DNA of 5,185 nt from Candidatus Bathyarchaeota archaeon (GTDB taxonomy: Archaea > Thermoproteota > Bathyarchaeia > Bathyarchaeales > Bathycorpusculaceae): assembly GCA_016649625.1 (NCBI GenBank), contig JAENXI010000078.1, positions 1-5,185 on the forward strand, read 5' to 3'. A program made the position numbers and the translations under genes. The notes under the pieces were generated by a model, which was not told the origin of the DNA, ran no database searches, and worked only from the letters and a program-made list of their open reading frames with translations. Each line of letters starts with the position of its first letter. Positions within the stretch are counted from its first letter, which is position 1. This document shows, piece by piece, positions 1 to 4,913 of this stretch.

Positions 1-56
1 GATTACATCATTGATTCAGGGTAGACATTATTCACACCATTGGGCCTCCTTAAATT

Positions 57-64
57 GGGAGAGG
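57..64 (+). promoter_or_regulatory. Shine-Dalgarno site deciding the KH-protein start
   Basis: GGGAGAGG lies 6 bases before the ATG at 71 and supports that start over the upstream in-frame TTG at 11. The GGGAG part can pair with CTCCT at 46-50 around a 6-base loop, so the site may be partly hidden in the mRNA. Confidence 0.6.
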
Positions 65-70
65 ACATAT

Positions 71-580
71 ATGAAAACTGAACTATGCAGTTTCTGTTTA
101 AAGAGTGGCATGCTATGCCAAAAGTGTTCAACTAAAGTTAAGGACGGAGAAATCAGCAAATTAGATTTAGAAATAGCGCGATTGCTGTTATCTTTGGAAG
201 AGAAATATCCATCTCTGCAAAATATTAGTTTTTTTAAAGCATTTGATGTTGGAAGAACATTAGCAATTGTTGTAGGACATGGTGATGTACCACGATTACT
301 TGGTTATGGAGGCAAAATTGTTAAAACAATTAGCGAAAAAAGTGGTAAATCTATTCGTATTTTAGAGCAGGGAGTGGACGATCGAAAATTCCTTGAAGAT
401 TTATTCATGCCACTTAACATTCTAACCATAAACACAATTTGGTTACCTGACGGTACCACAGAAACAAGAGTCATTTTAAAACGTAAACGCGGTATGCAAC
501 TTCCTTTTGACCTCAAAGCCATAAAGGAAATAGCTGAAAAAGTAAGAAAAATTGCTCTACGTATCGAATTTGTCTATTAA
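71..580 (+). CDS. Zinc-ribbon and KH-domain RNA-binding protein (archaeal NusA-like)
   Basis: Predicted RNA-binding protein of 169 residues, of the archaeal family usually annotated as NusA-like or KH-domain protein. A four-cysteine zinc ribbon opens the protein (C6-x2-C9-x6-C16-x2-C19). A charged helical linker follows, then a KH-type fold at about residues 60-110 with the GxxG loop as G78-Y79-G80-G81 followed by K82. The C-terminal part (about 115-169) is strand- and helix-rich and basic (KRKR at 137-140). The ATG at 71 is chosen because the zinc ribbon begins immediately after it and a GGGAGAGG ribosome-binding site lies 6 bases upstream; the frame is open further back (a TTG at 11), but that extension looks unlike the family. 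The gene ends 15 bases before aspS, so co-transcription is likely, suggesting a role in translation or RNA metabolism. The precise RNA target is unknown. The fold and family are fairly certain; the NusA label is only by tradition, and this is not the two-KH archaeal NusA. Confidence 0.85.
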   Translation: MKTELCSFCLKSGMLCQKCSTKVKDGEISKLDLEIARLLLSLEEKYPSLQNISFFKAFDVGRTLAIVVGHGDVPRLLGYGGKIVKTISEKSGKSIRILEQGVDDRKFLEDLFMPLNILTINTIWLPDGTTETRVILKRKRGMQLPFDLKAIKEIAEKVRKIALRIEFVY

Positions 581-585
581 GGGAG
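581..585 (+). promoter_or_regulatory. Ribosome-binding site of aspS (GTG start)
   Basis: GGGAG directly follows the TAA of the KH gene and stands 10 bases before the GTG at 596. It supports a GTG start and independent reinitiation within a shared transcript. Confidence 0.5.
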
Positions 586-595
586 CAATTAATTC

Positions 596-1915
596 GTGAA
601 AATAGATACAATTAGCGGGGTATCCAGAACACATTTTTCTAGTGATGTAACTACAGAATTGAATGGAAAAGAAGTATCTCTCCTTGGATGGGTTCAAGAG
701 ATACGAGATTTAGGTGGAATTCGTTTCATAATATTACAAGACAGAACAGGAACCATTCAAATTACAATTCCACGAAAAAAAGTAGGCAATGATGTTTTAT
801 CTAAATCTGATTTTGTTCAAAAAAGATACAGTATTAATGTTAAAGGAATAGTAAAAGAAACAAAAATGTCATCTAGAGGTTTTGAGGTTATTCCAAATGA
901 AATAAAAATTTTAGGAACAGCTGAAACTCAATTGCCTTTAGATATTACAGGAAAAACTCCGGCTAATATAGAAGCTCGCTTGGATGCAAGATCATTAGAT
1001 CTTTGCTTAGAACAAAATGTTGCAATATTTACAATACAACACCATGCAGTAGAAGCGATAAGAAATTTTCTTTTCAAGGAAGGTTTTTTGGAAGTTCACA
1101 CTCCAAGAATTATTGCTTCAGCAACTGAGGGTGGTGCCGAATTGTTTGCTGTCGATTATTTTGGCGAAGAAGCTTTTCTTGCCCAAAGTCCACAATTGTA
1201 TAAAGAACAATTGGTGATGAGCCTTGAGAAGGTTTTTGAGGTTGGGCCTTTTTTCAGAGCAGAAGATTCGCACACTAGAAGACATTTAAGTGAATTCATT
1301 TCTGTTGATGTTGAACAAGCTTTTTCTGATTCCATAGGAGTAATGAAGCTTCTAGAAAATGTAATTGAACAAGTTTGCTGCAACGTAAATAATAAGTGTA
1401 AACGAGAATTAGAGATACTAAATAACACTTTAGAAATCCCGCCAATACCTTTTAAGAGGTTAACTTATGATCAAGTGTTGCACGATTTGAAAGAAGAGGG
1501 AATTAAAATTGATTGGGGGGAAGATATACCCACTGAAGCTCTCAGGGTTCTGGGAAAATTATATCCAGAATTCTATTTTATAACCGAATGGCCCTCAAAT
1601 TCAAAGGCTTTTTACATAAAACCTTATTCTGGCGCACCGGAGAAATGTGAAGGATTTGATCTTATGTGGAAATGGATCGAGCTTGTTTCCGGTGGATCAA
1701 GAATTGCGAGAAAAGAACTTCTTATTGAAAGGTTAAAACAAAAAGAGTTGGATCCTGAAAGTTTTAGGCACCATCTTAAAGCTTTTGATTATGGGATGCC
1801 ACCACATGCGGGATGGGCTATTGGTTTGGAAAGACTTACCATGATGCTTACTGGAAAAAAAAACATCAGGGAAGTTTCGCTGTATCCTAGAGATAGAATG
1901 AGATTAACTCCTTAA
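596..1915 (+). CDS. aspS: Aspartyl-tRNA synthetase, archaeal type
   Basis: Class IIb aminoacyl-tRNA synthetase that charges tRNA-Asp (or tRNA-Asp and tRNA-Asn) with aspartate in the cytoplasm. The 439 residues match the usual archaeal length and lack the bacterial GAD insertion. The N-terminal OB-fold anticodon-binding domain spans about 11-115 (RTHFSSD, GWVQEIRDLGG at 31-41). The catalytic core follows, with motif 1 near 163-172 (GFLEVHTPRI), the aspartate-site segment QSPQLYKEQ at 197-205, motif 2 at about 215-239 with FRAEDS (Arg221, Glu223) and RRHLSEF, and motif 3 GWAIGLERL at 406-414 with Arg413. GTG at 596 is the only sensible start before the conserved RTH segment, with GGGAG 10 bases upstream. 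Position 34 is Gln and 93 is Ser where known enzymes carry discriminating (Trp/Lys) or relaxed (His/Pro) residues, so tRNA specificity cannot be read. The usual SGAQRIH segment reads SGGSRIA at 366-372. The identity is certain; it likely shares a transcript with the KH gene. Confidence 0.97.
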   Translation: MKIDTISGVSRTHFSSDVTTELNGKEVSLLGWVQEIRDLGGIRFIILQDRTGTIQITIPRKKVGNDVLSKSDFVQKRYSINVKGIVKETKMSSRGFEVIPNEIKILGTAETQLPLDITGKTPANIEARLDARSLDLCLEQNVAIFTIQHHAVEAIRNFLFKEGFLEVHTPRIIASATEGGAELFAVDYFGEEAFLAQSPQLYKEQLVMSLEKVFEVGPFFRAEDSHTRRHLSEFISVDVEQAFSDSIGVMKLLENVIEQVCCNVNNKCKRELEILNNTLEIPPIPFKRLTYDQVLHDLKEEGIKIDWGEDIPTEALRVLGKLYPEFYFITEWPSNSKAFYIKPYSGAPEKCEGFDLMWKWIELVSGGSRIARKELLIERLKQKELDPESFRHHLKAFDYGMPPHAGWAIGLERLTMMLTGKKNIREVSLYPRDRMRLTP

Positions 1916-1979
1916 CTCTAAAATGGCGAGCAAGTGGATAATTGTTCTCTATCCTTTCTATAGAAGAAGTTTTCAGAAG

Positions 1980-1988
1980 AGATATAAC
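1980..1988 (+). promoter_or_regulatory. Possible TATA promoter of the secreted-protein gene
   Basis: AGATATAAC lies about 40 bases before the TTG at 2025, in the 109-base gap after aspS, with a purine-rich CAGAAG just upstream that could serve as BRE. A start about 25 bases downstream would fall near 2008-2012, at the edge of the AGGAAG (2011-2016) ribosome-binding site. This geometry is tight, so the call is weak; read-through from aspS is the alternative. Confidence 0.3.
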
Positions 1989-2024
1989 AAGGAAAAACTA
2001 GGATTAAGATAGGAAGAAAAACCA

Positions 2025-2456
2025 TTGAAAAGAAAGCTTAGTTTGATAGTTTTTTCAGCTGTGCTTTTAATAGTGATGTTTAATTTTTCGTTTACTAATG
2101 CAACTGATCCTTTAGAATTTTCTGAAAAAAGATCTGAAATTGTTGAAAAGGTTCAAAGTGAGATTTTTACAGTCGAAATTGGATTCAAAAATACTGGAAA
2201 AAATGAGGGCGGTTGGAACATAAGCATTGTTTTTGAGGGAAAGCAATGGTCCCAAGCAGGAAATTCACAATATTTAGAACTTGAGCCGAGTGAAGAGGAA
2301 ACATTAAAGTGGACAGGCACTGTTCCAACTGATGCTCCAATTGATACAGTAGCAAGACTTGTAGTTTATTATGAAGATTCGTTTAAAGCTCTCAATTGGT
2401 GGATCCATGTTGTACCTGGAGCTGAATTGACAATAAAATCAAGTTGTGTAAAATGA
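2025..2456 (+). CDS. Small secreted or membrane-tethered beta-sandwich protein, function unknown
   Basis: I do not recognise a named family. The 143-residue product begins with a classic signal sequence: basic n-region KRK (2-4), a hydrophobic core at about 5-23, and a plausible signal peptidase site after TNA (residue 26), leaving about 117 residues outside the cell. If uncleaved, it would be an N-terminal membrane anchor. The mature part alternates short polar and hydrophobic strands (FTVEIGFKNTGKNEGG, then ISIVFEG, LELEPSEEETLKWTG, ARLVVYYED, WWIHVV), a pattern typical of Ig-like/CARDB or NEW3-type beta sandwiches in archaeal surface proteins. One cysteine (141) sits near the C-terminus, and there is no C-terminal membrane segment. 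TTG at 2025 is chosen because it includes the KRK n-region and has AGGAAG 8 bases upstream. It is separated from aspS by 109 bases and from the next gene by 223 bases, so it may be its own transcription unit. The fold assignment is inference. Confidence 0.75.
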   Translation: MKRKLSLIVFSAVLLIVMFNFSFTNATDPLEFSEKRSEIVEKVQSEIFTVEIGFKNTGKNEGGWNISIVFEGKQWSQAGNSQYLELEPSEEETLKWTGTVPTDAPIDTVARLVVYYEDSFKALNWWIHVVPGAELTIKSSCVK

Positions 2457-2497
2457 TCTATTTTAAATGAAGAACAAGTATCTGTTTTCAAAATAGA
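2457..2497 (+). terminator. Inverted repeat just after the secreted-protein stop
   Basis: TCTATTTT at 2457-2464 and its exact complement AAAATAGA at 2490-2497 form an 8-base AT-rich stem around a 25-base loop, starting at the base after the TGA. A second weak hairpin with a T-run follows (AAAAAT 2524-2529, ATTTTT 2534-2539). Either could help 3'-end formation, but archaeal termination depends mainly on U-tracts, so the first may be only mRNA structure. Confidence 0.3.
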
Positions 2498-2553
2498 ATA
2501 CCTGTTGATCGAATAACATTGTTAAAAATCAATATTTTTCACATTAATTCTAG

Positions 2554-2567
2554 CGTTTTTAAAAACG
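2554..2567. promoter_or_regulatory. Perfect 14-base palindrome, possible TATA/operator for the dehydrogenase gene
   Basis: CGTTTTTAAAAACG is a perfect inverted repeat in the 223-base gap before the dehydrogenase. Its TTTTTAAAA core resembles an archaeal TATA element; a start about 25 bases downstream would give a leader of roughly 90 bases to the ATG at 2680. The symmetry with CG ends would also suit a dimeric regulator. Both readings are inference; nothing else in 2457-2679 looks coding. Confidence 0.3.
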
Positions 2568-2679
2568 ATTATGAAGCAAGAGAGGAAAAATACTAGATTT
2601 TAGAAATAGCAATAGCAACAGTAATCCTGATAAGTGAAAAGACCTATGTACAGGCAAAAACAAGAAGGGATTTATTATC

Positions 2680-3705
2680 ATGTCTAAAATTTACAATATT
2701 GCAGCACTTAAAGGCGATGGCATAGGTCCAGAAGTAACCAATTCGACAATAAAAGTAATCGATGCTTTAGTAGAAACTACTGATTTGAAAATTAATTTTA
2801 AGTATGGAGAGGCAGGTTTTTATTGCATAGAAAAATACGGAACAAACTTGCCTAAAGAAACCATAGCTCTCTTAAAAAAGACTGATGCCTGCCTCAAAGG
2901 TCCAATGACAACACCTCAAACACCAGGTGCTCCAATTAGTGCAGCTGTTCAAATAAGAAAGATGTTTGATTTATTTGCAAATGTTAGACCTTGTCGATCT
3001 TTTCCAAATGTAGATGCTCTAAAACCTAATATTGATTTAATAGTTGTCCGGGAAAACACTGAAGGGATGTATTCAGGTATCGAATATGAGTTATCTCCAG
3101 GAGTAGGTGTAGCGCTCAGAATAATTACAAAAGAAGCTTCCTTAAAAGTTGCAGAATATGCTTTTAAATTGGCATCCAAAAGAAAAAAACATTTAACATA
3201 TGTTCATAAAGGCAATATTTTGAGGGTAACTGGAAAAATATTCAAAGATGCAGTGAAGTCACTTGCTCCAAAGTACCCTGAAGTTAAAATTGATGAAGCA
3301 CATATTGATGCCATGACTATGCACCTGATTAAAAAACCAGAATTTTATGATGTGATAGTTACAACAAACTTGTTTGGTGACGTACTATCTGATGAAGCAG
3401 CCCAAGTTACAGGTAGTTTGGGTTTGGCTGCAGGTGCTAACATTGGAAAAAGTTATGGCATGTTTGAACCTGTTCATGGTTCGGCTCCAAAATACACAGG
3501 GCAAAACGTAGTAAATCCTATAGGCACAATAATGGCAGGAGCTATGATGGTTGAATATTTAGGTGAAAAACAGGCAGCAACTAAAATAGAAAAAGCAGTT
3601 ATTGAGGTATTAAAGGACGGAAAAATTCGAACTAAAGACCTTGGAGGCTCCTCAACTACCAGCGAGATGAGTAATGAAATAGTTGAAAAAATTAGAACTC
3701 TCTAG
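2680..3705 (+). CDS. Isocitrate/isopropylmalate dehydrogenase family protein, probably NADP-dependent isocitrate dehydrogenase
   Basis: Metal-dependent beta-decarboxylating dehydrogenase of 341 residues, the compact length of IPMDH, homoisocitrate and NAD-type IDH enzymes. Family landmarks in order are GDGIGPEV (12-19), the substrate loop GPMTTP (74-79), Arg93, Arg103 (ANVRP), Arg124 (VRENTEGMYSG), Tyr131, Lys177, and metal-binding Asp210, Asp234 and Asp238 (NLFGDVLSDEA), then EPVHGSAPKYTGQ and TKDLGGSSTT. Lys271-Tyr272 match the two residues that hold the NADP phosphate in E. coli IDH (Lys344, Tyr345), where NAD enzymes usually have Asp-Ile, so NADP use is inferred; the other pair, Tyr391 and Arg395, has no visible equivalent. 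In the substrate loop, Ser87 aligns with E. coli Ser113 but Ala89 replaces Asn115, so isocitrate, homoisocitrate and isopropylmalate all remain possible. No leu, lys or citric-cycle gene neighbours it. The ATG has AAGGGA 9 bases upstream. The family is certain; the substrate is not. Confidence 0.93.
   Translation: MSKIYNIAALKGDGIGPEVTNSTIKVIDALVETTDLKINFKYGEAGFYCIEKYGTNLPKETIALLKKTDACLKGPMTTPQTPGAPISAAVQIRKMFDLFANVRPCRSFPNVDALKPNIDLIVVRENTEGMYSGIEYELSPGVGVALRIITKEASLKVAEYAFKLASKRKKHLTYVHKGNILRVTGKIFKDAVKSLAPKYPEVKIDEAHIDAMTMHLIKKPEFYDVIVTTNLFGDVLSDEAAQVTGSLGLAAGANIGKSYGMFEPVHGSAPKYTGQNVVNPIGTIMAGAMMVEYLGEKQAATKIEKAVIEVLKDGKIRTKDLGGSSTTSEMSNEIVEKIRTL
3686..3691 (-). terminator. U-tract, possible terminator of the OB-fold gene
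   Basis: Six A on the + strand give six T on the - strand, starting 10 bases after the stop of the OB-fold gene and lying inside the Glu-Lys-Ile codons at the end of the dehydrogenase. It is the counterpart of the tract at 3727-3732. Confidence 0.35.
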
Positions 3706-4571
3706 CTAGATAAACTACCATCATTCTTTTTTCCATAGAACAAATCAATGTAAGTATTAAAATTTGCATGTAGCTCTATCGAGTTACTGGAAGTTAATTT
3801 GACTTTTGCGTTTACCAACATTAACATCGCGTTTTTCTTGATAATAGGTTTTAAGCTTTCAGCTTGTTCATTCCAAACAATCACAGGCAATTCACCTGTT
3901 TTATCAAATAAAATAAAACGAAGAACTATTCCTTCACTTGAGTCACCCCTAGAAAATCTAGAAGCTGGAAAAACTTTTTTAATAGTACCTATGAGGTGAA
4001 CTTCTTGTAGTTCGGGAGTAATTTCTCCAATTTTTGTGGAAAACTTTCTGATAGAAGGATAGTCTTCCAGATTAACATTATTTTGCAAAATATCTATTTT
4101 GCTTTTCTGGCTAATGTGTAACTCAACCTTTCCTTTTGGATCTTCCCGAGTATAACCGTTAGAGAAAAGGATTATTTGACCAGGTTTTAGTTTATTGGAT
4201 TCCACATATTCTGCCTTCTCATTCCACATCACAACTCGAAGCAGGTTATTCATATCAGAAATAATCAAACTTACCAATTTTCCAGGACGAGTACCTTGGA
4301 AGAATTTTATGGGAAAAATAGCAACTATCCGTCCCATTAGTGAGATATTATATAACCCAGAAATTAAATCAGAAATTGAGAGTTTTCCATCAAAATTTGT
4401 CTTAAGCTCACTCTTAACACCATATCTGGCTCCAATCAATCGAAGAAGAGTGTTATCATTAATTAGATTACTAGTTTTCTGCTTTTCGAGTACCAATTCA
4501 TTTAATATTTTTTCACGATTTAATTCAGAATTCTTTGATAGAATCTCTTCAATAATTTTTTCGTCAATCAT
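3702..4571 (-). CDS. RPA-like single-stranded DNA-binding protein with two OB folds
   Basis: Predicted single-stranded nucleic-acid-binding protein of 289 residues, like archaeal replication factor A proteins that coat ssDNA in replication, repair and recombination. An N-terminal helical segment (about 1-55, IIEEILSKNSELNREKI onward) resembles the one in front of archaeal RPA OB folds. OB fold 1 spans about 64-155 and OB fold 2 about 186-277. Both carry the same landmark: VVMWNEKAE (113-121) and VIVWNEQAE (230-238), so the protein contains an internal duplication with aromatic Trp116 and Trp233 at equivalent places. No C-terminal zinc finger is present, unlike euryarchaeal RPA41-type proteins. 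The ATG lacks a Shine-Dalgarno site but has a TATA box about 38 bases upstream, fitting a short-leader transcript. Its TAG overlaps the TAG of the convergent dehydrogenase gene in the shared CTAG. An RNA-binding OB protein is the main alternative. Confidence 0.87.
   Translation of the reverse strand: MIDEKIIEEILSKNSELNREKILNELVLEKQKTSNLINDNTLLRLIGARYGVKSELKTNFDGKLSISDLISGLYNISLMGRIVAIFPIKFFQGTRPGKLVSLIISDMNNLLRVVMWNEKAEYVESNKLKPGQIILFSNGYTREDPKGKVELHISQKSKIDILQNNVNLEDYPSIRKFSTKIGEITPELQEVHLIGTIKKVFPASRFSRGDSSEGIVLRFILFDKTGELPVIVWNEQAESLKPIIKKNAMLMLVNAKVKLTSSNSIELHANFNTYIDLFYGKKNDGSLSS
3727..3732 (+). terminator. U-tract, possible terminator of the dehydrogenase gene
   Basis: Six T in a row follow the dehydrogenase stop by 21 bases, inside the last codons (Gly-Lys-Lys) of the convergent OB-fold gene. 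Archaeal RNA polymerase terminates at such U-tracts without needing a hairpin. Six T is short, so the support is moderate. Confidence 0.35.
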
Positions 4572-4605
4572 AGTTTAATGTCAATCGGTTAGAGGGTACA
4601 CGGAC

Positions 4606-4613
4606 TATAAATT
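4606..4613 (-). promoter_or_regulatory. TATA promoter of the RPA-like gene
   Basis: On the - strand AATTTATA is preceded by the purine-rich CAAGAAA, which resembles an archaeal BRE. A start about 25 bases downstream would fall near 4583, leaving a leader of roughly 12 bases before the ATG at 4571. That agrees with the absence of a ribosome-binding site. Confidence 0.55.
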
Positions 4614-4723
4614 TCTTGTTTTTTAAAAGAATATAAAATTGCAAAGAATAAAAACAACTTATGTATAAAATTGAAAGTTTCTAAATTAAAAATAATAATA
4701 GAATTACTGTGGGCACATATATT

Positions 4724-4731
4724 AAAAAAAA
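4724..4731 (-). terminator. U8 terminator of the small membrane-protein gene
   Basis: Eight A on the + strand make eight T on the - strand, starting 11 bases after the stop of the 41-residue gene. No strong stem precedes it, as expected of archaeal U-tract termination. The rest of 4572-4742 holds the promoter of the RPA-like gene and no convincing coding sequence. Confidence 0.5.
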
Positions 4732-4742
4732 TAATTGAGAGT

Positions 4743-4868
4743 CTATTTCTTATTTTTTTGCTCTTCATTTGTTGCATAGTAAGAGTATAAGAAAATTAAT
4801 GCCAAAGCAACGAATGTTGACGCCATGAGAATATATTCGAATGTTAGGAAATATGCACTTAAATCCAT
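4743..4868 (-). CDS. 41-residue single-pass membrane protein, function unknown
   Basis: Tiny membrane protein not assignable to a family. The N-terminus (MDLSAYFLTFE) is acidic and aromatic, one hydrophobic segment spans about residues 12-31 (YILMASTFVALALIFLYSYY), and the tail (TNEEQKNKK) is polar with a basic end, which suggests the C-terminus faces the cytoplasm. The frame extends upstream to an ATG at 4931, but the ATG at 4868 is preferred: AAGG and GGCTGATC lie just upstream, the latter close to the GGTGATC complement of archaeal 16S rRNA, and a TATA-like element at 4905-4913 predicts a start near 4883, after the longer start. A U8 tract follows the stop. This promoter-gene-terminator arrangement is the main reason to believe so short a gene. 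It sits 41 bases downstream of the SWIM gene on the same strand. An accessory subunit or regulatory microprotein of a membrane complex is possible but unsupported. Confidence 0.6.
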   Translation of the reverse strand: MDLSAYFLTFEYILMASTFVALALIFLYSYYATNEEQKNKK

Positions 4869-4904
4869 TATGATCAGCCTTTTCTGTTTATTCAATAACG
4901 TATT

Positions 4905-4913
4905 AATATTTAA
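4905..4913 (-). promoter_or_regulatory. TATA-like promoter of the small membrane-protein gene
   Basis: On the - strand TTAAATATT stands about 41 bases before the ATG at 4868 and overlaps the TAA of the SWIM gene (4910-4912). The predicted start near 4883 leaves a leader of about 15 bases that still contains the AAGG ribosome-binding site. Confidence 0.45.

Noticed and set aside
1..24. Possible last codons of an upstream gene (DYIIDSG then TAG)
   Set aside because: Only seven residues are visible and a second frame also stops at 12-14; nothing distinguishes it from chance.
11..70. N-terminal extension of the KH protein from a TTG at 11
   Set aside because: The zinc ribbon begins right after the ATG at 71, which has a well-placed ribosome-binding site; the extension shows no family resemblance.
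1956..1965. 10-base palindrome TTCTATAGAA after aspS
   Set aside because: Short AT-rich palindromes are frequent at this base composition, and no second copy or position relative to a promoter supports a role.
4195..4578. 127-residue frame on the + strand opposite the RPA-like gene
   Set aside because: It lies wholly antisense to a well-supported OB-fold gene; its composition reflects the complementary codons and shows no domain.
4589..4777. 62-residue frame on the - strand
   Set aside because: It overlaps the promoter of the RPA-like gene, the U8 terminator and the end of the membrane-protein gene in another frame, and its AT-rich Phe/Ile/Asn composition is what noncoding AT-rich DNA gives.
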